Positions 53,289 through 62,240 of a DNA stretch of 64,000 nucleotides are shown piece by piece. Position 1 is the stretch's first letter. Each line of letters begins with the position of its first letter. The stretch is from Nocardia acidivorans NBRC 108247 (GTDB lineage Bacteria; Actinomycetota; Actinomycetes; Mycobacteriales; Mycobacteriaceae): positions 1-64,000 of the forward strand of contig NZ_BDAW01000028.1 of assembly GCF_001625085.1 (NCBI RefSeq), given 5' to 3'. Below the pieces are notes generated by a model. That model did no database searches. It was not told the DNA's origin and saw only the letters and a program-made list of their open reading frames with translations. The position numbers and the translations under genes are program-made.

Positions 53289-53534
53289 GCGGTCCAGTCT
53301 AGTTTTCCAGGCCGCTTCACAGGCGGCGAAGACATTCGCCGGAGTTCGCTAATTATTCGCCGCGCGCATGACTCGACCCGGCAAATCGGACAGTCCCGGA
53401 ACGACGCGGCAGGTCCGCCGGAATCCTGTTGTAAGCGGGGGCACAGTGCTCGACAAGCGCTTACCAGACGGCGCGAACTGCGTTTATGGCCCCGGTGGTA
53501 GCAGGGAGCGTCGCGAATCACATAGGTTGGACCC
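53289..53534. promoter_or_regulatory. upstream region of large LuxR regulator
   Basis: 246 bases without a gene. An inverted repeat GTAAGCG (53431-53437) / CGCTTAC (53458-53464), 20 bases apart, could be a regulator site. Nothing else is recognised. Confidence 0.4.
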
Positions 53535-55838
53535 ATGGCGCGGCGTGGCAATGGAAACCTCCCCGCGGAGGTCACCAGTTTCGTAGGCCGCCGCGACGAG
53601 CTGGCTACCGCCAAAAGGCTGCTGCCCACCACACGGGTCTTGACGCTGCTCGGTCCCGGCGGCATGGGGAAGACCCGATTGTCTCGGCAGATCGGGCAAT
53701 TGGTCGCGCGCGCGTTTCCCGACGGGGTGTGGCTGGTCGAGCTCGCCGATCTCCAGGATCCGAATCTGGTGACGCTCAGCGTGGCCGAGGCGCTGAATCT
53801 GCGCGATGAGTCCACCGCACCGCTGCCCCGGCTCACCGAATTCCTCGCCGATAAACGACTACTGCTGATTCTCGACAATTGCGAACACCTCATCGAGGCG
53901 TGCGCGGCGCTGGTCGGCCGGATCATCGCCACCACACCGGATGTGCGGGTACTGGCGACCAGTCGCGAAGTGCTCGGCATTCCGGGCGAACAGGTGATGC
54001 CGGTGCCGCCGCTCACCGTGCCCGACGCCGATACCGGCGGTGAGAGCGATGCGCTGCAACTGTTCATCGAACGCGCGAGCGCCGCCAATCCGGGATTCAA
54101 GGCGACCCCGGCCAATCGCGCGGTGCTGGCCGAGATCTGCCGCCGGCTCGAAGGTATGCCGCTGGCACTGGAATTGGCGGCGCTGCGGTTGCGCATGTTC
54201 ACCCCCGAACAGATTCTGCACCGGCTCGACGACACCATGGGGCTGCTCAGCGCCGGACCGCGCACCGCGCCCGAACGCCAGCAGACCATCGAGGGCGCGA
54301 TCCGCTGGAGTTACAACCTCTGCACGCCCGCCGAACAGTCTCTGTGGGAACAGCTTTCGGTCTTCGCGGGCGGTTTCGACATCGAGGCCGCCGAAACGAT
54401 CTGCGACCTCGGCGCGGGCTCGCTGGTGGGCGCGCTCACCGGGCTGGTCGACAAATCCGTGGTGGCGCAACGCTATGACGGCGATGCCGCGCGGTACTCC
54501 ATGCTGGAGCCGATTCGCCAGTTCGCCGCCGATCGGCTCGCCGAGCGCGGGGACGCGCAGGCGGTGCGGGCGCGGCATCGCGCGCACTACCGGGATCTGG
54601 CCATGCGCGGGCAGACCGCGTACTGGACCGCCGATGATGTGCAGTGGTTCCGCGAGCTCACCCGCGAACACGCGAATCTCCGTGCGGCACTGCGCTCCGG
54701 GCTCGAGGACGAGCCGCTGGAGACCATTGCCACGGTGACGGTGCTGCGGCCGTTCTGGGAGCACAATCGTTTCCTCTCCGAGGGGTACCGCTGGCTCACC
54801 GAGGCACTGGAGCGTAATCCGGAGCCGACGGCCGAACGCGTCAAGGCGCTCTCCTCCGCGGCCTCGCTGGCCGCCCTGCTCGGCGATCGGGAGTCGGCCG
54901 CCCGGCTGGTGCGCGACTGCCTGGAATTGGCTGTCACGCTGGAAGACTCGGAGATCATGGCGGAGGTGACGCTGGATCGCTCCCTGCTCGCCTTCGCCGA
55001 CGGCGATCGGCAGCGCTCACTCGAATTGGGTCGCGCCGCCATCGAATTGGCGGTCGAGCACGATCAGCACGCCATCGAGATGGACAGCCACGCCTTCGTC
55101 TTCATGTGCGCCATGGTGCAGGACGCGCCGGGCCGCACCGAATTGGCGGAACGCTTTTTGAAGCTCACCACCGCCAGCGGCTCACATCTGCTGGGCGGAC
55201 TCGCGCTGTGGACGGTCGGCATCGATCACTGGCGGCTCGGCGAGTTGGCCGCGGCGGCCGAATTCCACGGTCGCGCCATCGAACAGCTGGCGCTGTTCGA
55301 GCGCTGCGTCTGGCTCTCCTCCGCCTTCGAGGGCCTGGCCTGGACGGTCTCGGCCAATGGCGACTACGAGCGGGCGGCGCGCCTGCTCGGCGCGGCGGAA
55401 TCCTTGCAGCGCAGCACCATTCGCCTGGCGCATACGATCACGATCGCGGTCGGCGACAAGGAGCGGCTCACGGTGCGAGATGCCTTGGGCGAGGAGGCTT
55501 TCCGCGCTGCCTTCGGCGCCGGGGCGAATTTGCCCCTCAATGAGGCCATCGACTACGCGCTGGGCCGCAGCGCCGCCCGCGCGCCGGAACCGCCGGAGCC
55601 CGTGACCGAGCGCGCTCCGCGTAAATCCGCCGCGAGGGCCGCGGAGACCAATATCCTCACCCGCCGGGAGAAGGACGTCGCGCGCCTGGTGGCCGCCGGT
55701 CACAGCAATAAGCGGATTGCGGCGGATCTGGTCATCTCCATTCGCACCGCGGAGACGCATGTCGAGCACATTCTCACCAAGCTCGGCTTCACCTCCCGCA
55801 CCCAGGTCGCGGCCTGGGCGCACGAGAACGGCCTGTGA
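53535..55838 (+). CDS. LuxR-family regulator with NB-ARC ATPase domain
   Basis: A 767-residue protein. NTPase domain at about 10-270 with Walker A GPGGMGKTRLS and Walker B LLLILDNCEHL; sensor motif VLATSREVLGIPGEQ; a winged and helical-repeat middle (TPR-like, about 350-650); and a C-terminal LuxR helix-turn-helix (LTRREKDVARLVAAGHSNKRIAADLVISIRTAETHVEHILTKLGF). This is the large AfsR-like type without a SARP domain. Its signal and targets are unknown. Confidence 0.9.
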   Translation: MARRGNGNLPAEVTSFVGRRDELATAKRLLPTTRVLTLLGPGGMGKTRLSRQIGQLVARAFPDGVWLVELADLQDPNLVTLSVAEALNLRDESTAPLPRLTEFLADKRLLLILDNCEHLIEACAALVGRIIATTPDVRVLATSREVLGIPGEQVMPVPPLTVPDADTGGESDALQLFIERASAANPGFKATPANRAVLAEICRRLEGMPLALELAALRLRMFTPEQILHRLDDTMGLLSAGPRTAPERQQTIEGAIRWSYNLCTPAEQSLWEQLSVFAGGFDIEAAETICDLGAGSLVGALTGLVDKSVVAQRYDGDAARYSMLEPIRQFAADRLAERGDAQAVRARHRAHYRDLAMRGQTAYWTADDVQWFRELTREHANLRAALRSGLEDEPLETIATVTVLRPFWEHNRFLSEGYRWLTEALERNPEPTAERVKALSSAASLAALLGDRESAARLVRDCLELAVTLEDSEIMAEVTLDRSLLAFADGDRQRSLELGRAAIELAVEHDQHAIEMDSHAFVFMCAMVQDAPGRTELAERFLKLTTASGSHLLGGLALWTVGIDHWRLGELAAAAEFHGRAIEQLALFERCVWLSSAFEGLAWTVSANGDYERAARLLGAAESLQRSTIRLAHTITIAVGDKERLTVRDALGEEAFRAAFGAGANLPLNEAIDYALGRSAARAPEPPEPVTERAPRKSAARAAETNILTRREKDVARLVAAGHSNKRIAADLVISIRTAETHVEHILTKLGFTSRTQVAAWAHENGL

Positions 55839-56360
55839 TCAGTAACCGGTAGTGCCGTCGATGCGTTCGCGCAGCAGATCGGCGTGACCGTCGTGGCGGG
55901 CGTACTCCTCGATCAGGTGCAGATAGATCCAGCGCAGTGAGATCTCCACGCCGGTGCGCGGATGCACGGTGGCGTGATCGAGCGGCAGCGCGGCGATCGC
56001 CCTGTCGCACAGCGCGACTTCCTCGAGGTAGCGGGTGTAGTCGCCCTCGGCCTCGGCGGGGACGATATCGTCGAAATCGCCGTCCAGATTGGTGTCGTCA
56101 CTGTAGATGTACTCGAGCCGCTCACCGGCGGCGCGCATCCGGAACCAGCCGCGCTCGGTCTCGGTCATATGCCGCAGCAGGCCGAGCAGCGACATAGAGG
56201 ACGGCTCCACACTGCGGGTGGCGAGCTGAACCCCGGTGAGCCCCTGGCATTTCCACAGCAGAATATTGCGGCCCCGGTCCAGCATGGATTGCAGCATGGC
56301 CCGCTCGTCACCGACGAGCAGCTGGGTGGTTCGTTCGACTTCGGGCGCTGTCCACGTCAT
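55839..56360 (-). CDS. DinB family protein
   Basis: A 173-residue DinB-type four-helix protein (DUF664 group). Metal ligands are suggested by LLRHMTETERGWF near 60 and LIEEYARHDGHADLLRERIDG at the C-terminus. Such proteins are thought to be thiol-dependent (mycothiol) transferases. The start at 56360 (MTWTAPEVERT) fits the family. It converges on the LuxR gene. Confidence 0.85.
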   Translation of the reverse strand: MTWTAPEVERTTQLLVGDERAMLQSMLDRGRNILLWKCQGLTGVQLATRSVEPSSMSLLGLLRHMTETERGWFRMRAAGERLEYIYSDDTNLDGDFDDIVPAEAEGDYTRYLEEVALCDRAIAALPLDHATVHPRTGVEISLRWIYLHLIEEYARHDGHADLLRERIDGTTGY

Positions 56361-56449
56361 ATCCGCACTGTATCGCCGCACCCGTCGACCGCAACCGAAA
56401 TACCGCCGCACCCCAGCGAAACCCCGCCACAGCCCGTCTCGACGAAAAA

Positions 56450-56494
56450 CGCCTCGCGCCCGCCACCGGAGCGATCCGGGGCGGGCGCGAGGCG
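56450..56494 (-). terminator. intrinsic terminator of the hsaA-hsaD operon
   Basis: A 15-bp GC-rich stem (CGCCTCGCGCCCGCC and its complement) with a 15-base loop lies 5 bases after the hsaD stop. On the minus strand it is followed by GTTTTTCGTC, a T tract. Confidence 0.85.
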
Positions 56495-56499
56495 GTGAT

Positions 56500-57354
56500 T
56501 TACAGGCCGTTCTCCAGGAATTCGATCACAGCCCGTTCGAAGGCGTCCTTGCGCTCCACCATCACCCAGTGCCCACAGCGCGAGAAGATGCGCAGATCGG
56601 CATTGGGGAGCTGGCGGGCGGGCAAGAGCGCGCCCTCGACCGGGGTGACGCGATCATCGCGCCCCCACAGCATGAGGACCTCATGCCGCAACGACTTCAG
56701 CCGAGCCCAGAGCGGCAGCGGCTCAGCCATTTTCGGGTTGTAGAAGGTGGCGTAGGCATCGCGCAGCGCGGCCTGGCCGCGCGGGTCGGCCGCGGCCTTC
56801 AGCCGGGTCGCCACCAACTCCTCGGTGAGGGTGGCCTCGTTGAAGACCATCGCGCGCAGGAACCCCATCGCACGCTCGTCACTCGGGTTGGCGTTGTACT
56901 CCATCAACCGCCGAATGCCTTCGGACGGTTCGGGTCCGAGCACATTCACCCCGACGCCGCCGGGAGCCATGAGCACCACGCGGCCCACCCGATCCGGATG
57001 GTCCAGCGCCAGCATGGCCGCCACACCGCCGCCCATGGAATTGCCCAGCAGGTGCGCCCTGTCGATGCCGAGCTCGTCGAGCAGCCCGATCACCGCGTCG
57101 GCCGCGATGCGAAGGTAGTTGCGCTCGTATACTTCCGGGCGTCCGCTCGCGCCGAAGCCGGGCTGATCCAGGATCAGGCAGCGGAAGTGCTCGGCGAGCA
57201 CGGGCAGATTATTGCCGAAGTTCGCCCAGCCGGAGACGCCCGCGCCGGAGCCGTGCAGCAGGACCAGCGGTGCGCCGGTGCCCGCCTCGTGATACCGCAG
57301 CCGGTGGCCGTCGACGGTGACCCAGCGCTCGGTGTTCTCCACTGTCAGCGTCAT
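56500..57354 (-). CDS. hsaD: HsaD-type C-C bond hydrolase
   Basis: A 284-residue alpha/beta hydrolase of the meta-cleavage product type: LLHGSGAGVSGWANF (oxyanion), GNSMGGG (nucleophile Ser), LWGRDDRVTPVEGALL (Asp) and FSRCGHWVMVERK (His). In steroid catabolism HsaD splits 4,9-DSHA. The start directly abuts the hsaA stop. An alternative substrate from another aromatic pathway is possible. Confidence 0.85.
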   Translation of the reverse strand: MTLTVENTERWVTVDGHRLRYHEAGTGAPLVLLHGSGAGVSGWANFGNNLPVLAEHFRCLILDQPGFGASGRPEVYERNYLRIAADAVIGLLDELGIDRAHLLGNSMGGGVAAMLALDHPDRVGRVVLMAPGGVGVNVLGPEPSEGIRRLMEYNANPSDERAMGFLRAMVFNEATLTEELVATRLKAAADPRGQAALRDAYATFYNPKMAEPLPLWARLKSLRHEVLMLWGRDDRVTPVEGALLPARQLPNADLRIFSRCGHWVMVERKDAFERAVIEFLENGL

Positions 57355-58515
57355 TTACAGCATCCGATCCGAGACTTCGAGGCCCATCGCTCCCTTACCG
57401 AACATGGCCAGCGCGCGCTCCACGTCGTTGATGGCGTGCACGCTGCCCGCGTGCGCGTCGCGCCAGTGCCGCTCGATCGGATTGGGCTTCTTGATGGAGT
57501 GGCCGCCGGAGTTCTTGAACAGCAGATCGATTGCCTCCAGAGCGCGTTCGGTGCCGCGCACCTGATCGCGGCGGGCGCGCAGGCGGATCTCGAACGGAAT
57601 CTCCTCGCCCGCTTCGGCATAGCGCAGCTGTTCGGCGGTATTGCGCTCCATCTGGAGAATCGCGGCGTCGATCTCGCTGGCGGCACGGGCGATTCGCACA
57701 TGCGCGAACGGATCGTCGGCGACCTTCTGGCCACCGTAGGACAGGCGCACGCGCTCACGCTGGCGCTCGATATGCGCCTCGTAGGCGCCTTCGGCCGCAC
57801 CGATGATGGGCGCGGTGATGGTGTTGGAGAAGACGCTGCCGAACGAGATCTTGTACAGCGGAGCGGTATTCACCTGCTGGCCGGGTCCGATCAGATTGGC
57901 CTGATCGGTGGCGGAGTACATGCGGTAGGCCGGGACGAAAGCCTTCTCGATGACGATGTCGTTGGAGCCGGTGCCCGACAGGCCGGACACATTCCAGACG
58001 TCGTCGATGCGGTAGTCGGTGCGCGGCACCAGCACCGTGAAGTAGTCCATCCCTTTCTCGGTGGGCAGCAGCGCGCCCAGGAACACCCACTGCGCGTGAT
58101 CGCAGCCGGAGGAGAAGCTCCAGCGCCCGGACAGCTCGAAGCCACCCTCGACGGCGACCAGTTTGCCGGTCGGCGCGTAGGAGGACGACACCAGAATGTC
58201 CGGGTTCTCACCCCACACGTCCTGCTGTGCGCGATCGTCGAACAGCGCCAGCTGCCACGGGTGCGCGCCCAGCACCGAGGTCACCCACGCGGTGGAGGGG
58301 CAGGCCGTCGCGACCGCGCGCACCACGCGGTAGAAGTCCACCGGGGAGGCTTCCGCGCCGCCGAATCGCTTGGGCTGCAACATGCGGAACACACCGGCCT
58401 CGGTGAGTTCGGCGATGCTGGCGTCGGGCACCCGCCGCTGCTCTTCGGCCTGCACCGCGCGTTCCCGGATCGCGGGCAGCAGATCGCGAACCCGATCGAG
58501 CACCTTGTTAGTCAT
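57355..58515 (-). CDS. hsaA: HsaA-type flavin-dependent monooxygenase
   Basis: A 386-residue acyl-CoA-dehydrogenase-fold hydroxylase. Strong matches to HsaA/Rv3570c: LLPAIRERAVQAEEQRRVPD, SSSYAPTG, SGRWSFSSGCDHAQWVF, VSGLSGTGSNDIVI and HWRDAHAGSVHAINDVERA. HsaA hydroxylates 3-HSA with FMNH2 supplied by HsaB, whose gene here lies 11 kb away. The ATG at 58515 follows GAGGAGG; longer readings are unlikely. Confidence 0.88.
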   Translation of the reverse strand: MTNKVLDRVRDLLPAIRERAVQAEEQRRVPDASIAELTEAGVFRMLQPKRFGGAEASPVDFYRVVRAVATACPSTAWVTSVLGAHPWQLALFDDRAQQDVWGENPDILVSSSYAPTGKLVAVEGGFELSGRWSFSSGCDHAQWVFLGALLPTEKGMDYFTVLVPRTDYRIDDVWNVSGLSGTGSNDIVIEKAFVPAYRMYSATDQANLIGPGQQVNTAPLYKISFGSVFSNTITAPIIGAAEGAYEAHIERQRERVRLSYGGQKVADDPFAHVRIARAASEIDAAILQMERNTAEQLRYAEAGEEIPFEIRLRARRDQVRGTERALEAIDLLFKNSGGHSIKKPNPIERHWRDAHAGSVHAINDVERALAMFGKGAMGLEVSDRML

Positions 58516-58647
58516 GCGGGTGTTTCCTCCTCGTGCAGTGGTTCCTGCACCCGACGCTATGGCGCGCGGCACTATGCCGAGTCGAAAAGTCCCGGTCAAC
58601 GGAATTCTCGGCAGGTAGCTGCCACGGCCTTGCGGTCGGCGGAGCGG

Positions 58648-60405
58648 CTACTTGTGCGCATATTCCCAGGTGATGTCCTCATCGAGCGCTTGGCGAATGC
58701 GCTCGGCGAGTTCGGGTGTCCAGTCGGCGGGTTGGGCGACCTGCGCCCAGGCGTCCAGCACGGTGGTGCCGTAGCGATGGCCGTGTCCGGAGGGGACCTT
58801 CTGCGCGTGCGCGAGATCGGCGCTGATCTGCCAGAAGGTGACGATGGGCCACCAGCGAATGGATCGCGAGACATCCGAACCGCGCGGCTCCTTCAACCAA
58901 TCGGGTTGGGTGAACAGCAGGTCCGGGGACCACCAGACGATCGGATCGGAGGCGTGCTGGAGGTAGCCGATGCGGGGCGAAAGCCATTGCCGGTCGGGGC
59001 GTTTCAGGTCGTCGGCGGTCGCGCCGAAGCGCACGGCGAGGCCGTCCGCGTAGATGGGCAGGATCTCGGGTGTGCCGGGGTCGCGGCGTTCGGTGAACTG
59101 CGTCCACAGGCGATTCGAATTGGGCGGGCCGACCCACAGCACACCGTCGACCAGGGTGCGAATGTCGTCGAGTCCGGTGAAGGCGGCCTCGGAACCCTGC
59201 GAGCCCAGGCTCTCGCCGTAGATCAGCAGTTTCGGGCGATGCTCCGGCGCCAGGGTGGCCCAGCGTTCGTGGACCGCGTGCACCACCAGGCGTCCGGCAT
59301 CGGCGGCCTTCTGCTTATCGGAGAGGAAGGACAGCACGCTCGGCAGATAGGAGTACTGCGTGGCCGCGATGGCGCTGTCGCCGCCGTACATGAATTCGAT
59401 GGATTCGGCGGTGGTGGAGTCGACCCAGCCGGTGCCGGTGGTGGTCACCACCACGAGCGCCTTGCGCTCCCAGGCGTTGGTGCGGTCGAGTTCCTTGACC
59501 ACCAGGTCGGCGATGTCCTGCTCGGTCTCGGCCGACTCCAATCCGGCGTACACGCGAATCGGTTCGCGCGCGGGCTTTCCCGTCACCTCGGCGATGCGCG
59601 CGGCGGTCGGCACGTACGAGACGAACCAGCGTCCCTCCGAGCCGAGGGTATGCCAGGGCGCGAGCGATTGCGGGCTGCCCGAGCGTTCGGGCAACTGCGG
59701 CTGTATCGCCGATGGCGAGGTATTGCCGTTGCGCACACTGAAGGCCGAATTCGCCACGGAGAAGAAGGCTTTCGCGAGTACGCCCTGGAACAGCAGGACC
59801 GACAGCACCACGATCACCAGCACCGCGCCCGGGACCGCGACCGCGCGGGGAATCCGCCAGTCGATATTGAGCACCCGGATGAGCCAGCGGAAGAACCAGC
59901 GCACCGTGCGATACGCGCCGATCACCAGCGCGACGGTGGCCGCGGCCAGCAGTTCGGTGCGCAGATAGCTGGGGGTCGCGGTCGGGGCCATTCCCATCAG
60001 CGTTTCCAGATCGCGCTGCCAGCGCGCGGAGCGGGCCAGCACCGCCGCGGCACCCACGGCCGCGCCGATGATGATCACGATCTTGGTGATTCGACGCGCT
60101 CGGTCCGAGGGCTGCCACAGCCCCGTCCATCGGTTCACCGACGCGGGCAGCCGGGGCCGCACCCAGCGGCGGAACGCCCAGTCCAGGACGCAGCCGACGC
60201 CGTAGCCGATGATCGCGTTGATACCGCTGACCAGGCCCTGGAAGGTCCACTCGCGCGGCAGCAGGGACGGCGAGACCGACCAGGCGAAGAAGATCGCGCC
60301 GACCACCACCCCGGTGTAATTGGGTCGGATGGCGTGCTCGACCGCCGGCAACCAGCCCCAGATCCGCGTAGGCAGCGACTCCCCCGGCCACGACTCGGTA
60401 GTCAT
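58648..60405 (-). CDS. membrane alpha/beta-hydrolase family protein
   Basis: About 585 residues. Four to five membrane helices occupy the first about 235 residues. The soluble C-terminal part has the nucleophile elbow IYGESLGSQGSE and a conserved WVSYVPTAARIAEVTG-type region. The family (large actinobacterial membrane hydrolases, Rv-type hypothetical proteins) lacks an assigned substrate. The start at 60405 (MTTESWPGE) avoids a basic, unconserved leader. Confidence 0.8.
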   Translation of the reverse strand: MTTESWPGESLPTRIWGWLPAVEHAIRPNYTGVVVGAIFFAWSVSPSLLPREWTFQGLVSGINAIIGYGVGCVLDWAFRRWVRPRLPASVNRWTGLWQPSDRARRITKIVIIIGAAVGAAAVLARSARWQRDLETLMGMAPTATPSYLRTELLAAATVALVIGAYRTVRWFFRWLIRVLNIDWRIPRAVAVPGAVLVIVVLSVLLFQGVLAKAFFSVANSAFSVRNGNTSPSAIQPQLPERSGSPQSLAPWHTLGSEGRWFVSYVPTAARIAEVTGKPAREPIRVYAGLESAETEQDIADLVVKELDRTNAWERKALVVVTTTGTGWVDSTTAESIEFMYGGDSAIAATQYSYLPSVLSFLSDKQKAADAGRLVVHAVHERWATLAPEHRPKLLIYGESLGSQGSEAAFTGLDDIRTLVDGVLWVGPPNSNRLWTQFTERRDPGTPEILPIYADGLAVRFGATADDLKRPDRQWLSPRIGYLQHASDPIVWWSPDLLFTQPDWLKEPRGSDVSRSIRWWPIVTFWQISADLAHAQKVPSGHGHRYGTTVLDAWAQVAQPADWTPELAERIRQALDEDITWEYAHK

Positions 60406-60570
60406 ACCGCGAGTCTTCCCGCCTCCGGCAACCCTTCGGCTATGCGACACGCGCACCCGCCCCGCCGATACGCCCGCGGGCGCGGCGCGCGGTGCGAGAA
60501 TTCCGGCGCGTCCGCTCGGGTCGCGGAATCTACGATTGCGCTACGCACGACTTCGGGAGGATTGGCGCGC

Positions 60571-60930
60571 ATGCGAATCGAGGGTGACCGGTCCACCATG
60601 CTGGTGCCGTGGGCGGTGACGGCCTGGGGCGGGATCGCCGCGGTGCTGACGGCCCCGATCGCCGCGGCGATCGTCGGGATTCTGCTGCGATTCCCGATTC
60701 CGTTCGGCGACTACGCCAGCGGTATCGGCGACACCATCAACGCCGGGATGGCGTCGGTGTTCTACCTGGTGTGGGGCGAAGGGGTGGCATTGGCCGCGTT
60801 CGGCGCGACCGCCGGATATTTCCTCTCGAAAGCCTTGGGGCCGTGGTTGATTCGCGGACTGCTCTGCTCCGTGGTGGCGGGGTTCGGTGTGGCGCTGATC
60901 GGCGCGCTGCTCATCGCGGCGTTCGGGTAG
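60571..60930 (+). CDS. small four-helix membrane-type protein
   Basis: A 119-residue protein starting MRIEGDRSTMLVPWAVTAWG with GGGAGG upstream and three hydrophobic segments (about 10-38, 55-78, 88-117). Its frame is open for thousands of bases upstream, but that is opposite real minus-strand genes. The family resembles YqeB-like small membrane proteins (MRxEGDRTxLxxP), from memory. It may respond to envelope stress; not established. Confidence 0.7.
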   Translation: MRIEGDRSTMLVPWAVTAWGGIAAVLTAPIAAAIVGILLRFPIPFGDYASGIGDTINAGMASVFYLVWGEGVALAAFGATAGYFLSKALGPWLIRGLLCSVVAGFGVALIGALLIAAFG

Positions 60931-60933
60931 GGC

Positions 60934-61938
60934 TCAGGAGCCGGTCCAGGACAGCAGCTTGTCGACGGGCCAGGTATTGATGATGCGCTCGGCGGGCACG
61001 CCATTGTCCAGGGCGCGCTGCGCGCCGTAACCGAGGAAGTCGAGTTGGCCGGGGGCGTGCGCGTCGGTGTCGATGGCGAAGTCGCAGCCGATATCGAGGG
61101 CCAGGCGCAGCAGCCGGGTCGGCGGATCGCGGCGTTCGGGTCTGGAGTTGATCTCCACGGCGGTGCCGTGGTCCCGGCAGGCCGTGAACACCTGCTCGGC
61201 ATCGAAGGCCGACTCGGGTCGCACCCCGCGATTACCCTCCACGAGTCTGCCGGTGCAGTGCCCGAGAATATCGGCCTGACCGCCCGATACCGCTCGCACC
61301 ATGCGCCTGGTCATGGCCGCGGCATCCATCTTCAATTTGGAGTGCACACTGGCCACCACGATATCGAGCCGTTCGAGCAACTCCGGTTCCTGATCCAGGC
61401 TGCCGTCATCGAGGATGTCCACTTCGATCCCGGTCAGAATCCGCATGGGCGCGAACTGCTCCCGCAACTCGTCGATGACATCGAGCTGCTGCCGCAACCG
61501 GTCCGCGGTCAGACCGTTGGCCACCGTCAATCGCGGCGAGTGATCGGTCAGCGCGCAGTACTCGTGCCCGAGCGCCCGCGCCGCCGCCATCATCTCCGCG
61601 ATGGGCGCACCCCCGTCCGACCAATTCGAATGCACATGCAAATCCCCCCGCAGTGCCGCCCGCAATTCCCCGCCACCCAAATCCTGTGCCGCATTGCGCA
61701 ATTGGACCAGCACATCGGGCTCCCGCCCGGCCCAAGCCTGCGCGATCACCGCCGCCGTCTTCGGCCCCACCCCCGCCAACGACTGCCACCCGTCGGTCCG
61801 GCCGAGCTCCTCGCGCTGCGCCTCGTCCAGCGCCTCGACCACATCGGCGGCCTTGCGATAGGCCATCACCCGCCGGGTGTCCTCACGGGCACGGTCCTTG
61901 TAGAACGCGATCTGACGCAGAGCGACGACAGGGTCCAT
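60934..61938 (-). CDS. PHP-domain protein (PolX-like C-terminal type)
   Basis: A 334-residue protein. The N-terminal about 85 residues hold a helix-hairpin-helix (WQSLAGVGPKTAAVI) like that of PolX; the rest is a PHP phosphoesterase domain with metal ligands in RGDLHVHSNWSDG, ALTDHSP, GIEVDIL, VASVHSKLK and AIDTDAHAPGQ. The polymerase part of PolX is missing. It may hydrolyse phosphate esters or DNA ends. Start ATG at 61938 after TGGAGA. Confidence 0.85.
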   Translation of the reverse strand: MDPVVALRQIAFYKDRAREDTRRVMAYRKAADVVEALDEAQREELGRTDGWQSLAGVGPKTAAVIAQAWAGREPDVLVQLRNAAQDLGGGELRAALRGDLHVHSNWSDGGAPIAEMMAAARALGHEYCALTDHSPRLTVANGLTADRLRQQLDVIDELREQFAPMRILTGIEVDILDDGSLDQEPELLERLDIVVASVHSKLKMDAAAMTRRMVRAVSGGQADILGHCTGRLVEGNRGVRPESAFDAEQVFTACRDHGTAVEINSRPERRDPPTRLLRLALDIGCDFAIDTDAHAPGQLDFLGYGAQRALDNGVPAERIINTWPVDKLLSWTGS

Positions 61939-62035
61939 ATCTCCAGTGTGCCCCCGGGCACCGCGCGCCCGCGTGCGGCCCGGCGTGCAGCCGCAGCGGC
62001 GCCTGCGTTGGGGCGGCCCGCCGATCGGCGACGGT

Positions 62036-62218
62036 ATGAGCATCGACGGCGGAATTCACGTCTGGAGCTTCATCCCGGTACCGGGCGGCACGCCGGTGCG
62101 CACCGAGGAGAACTGGAGCGGAGCCCGGGTGGAGGCGGATGCGCCCTCCTCCACCCGGTATCTGGGCGCCGGTCTCGAAGCCTGGCTGGCCAACCCGCGC
62201 ACCGCCGCCGAAGACTAG
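62036..62218 (+). pseudogene. 3' remnant of an SRPBCC-family gene
   Basis: A 60-residue frame from an ATG at 62036 matches only the C-terminal end of SRPBCC (polyketide cyclase-like) proteins: HVWSFIPVPGGTPVRTEENWSG, then a long final helix with GLEAWLANPRTAAE. The N-terminal about 90 residues of the fold are missing, and the upstream sequence is divergent from the PHP gene. No ribosome-binding site precedes the ATG. A truncated relic is most likely. Confidence 0.65.
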
Positions 62219-62240
62219 CCGAAAGGCGCGGCGGCGCAGC

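Noticed and set aside
56236..60570. A very long plus-strand open frame (over 1,400 codons) running into the small membrane gene
   Set aside because: It lies opposite the well-supported hsaD, hsaA and membrane hydrolase genes, has arginine/glycine/histidine-rich shadow composition and no domain. Only the last 119 codons from 60571 are accepted.
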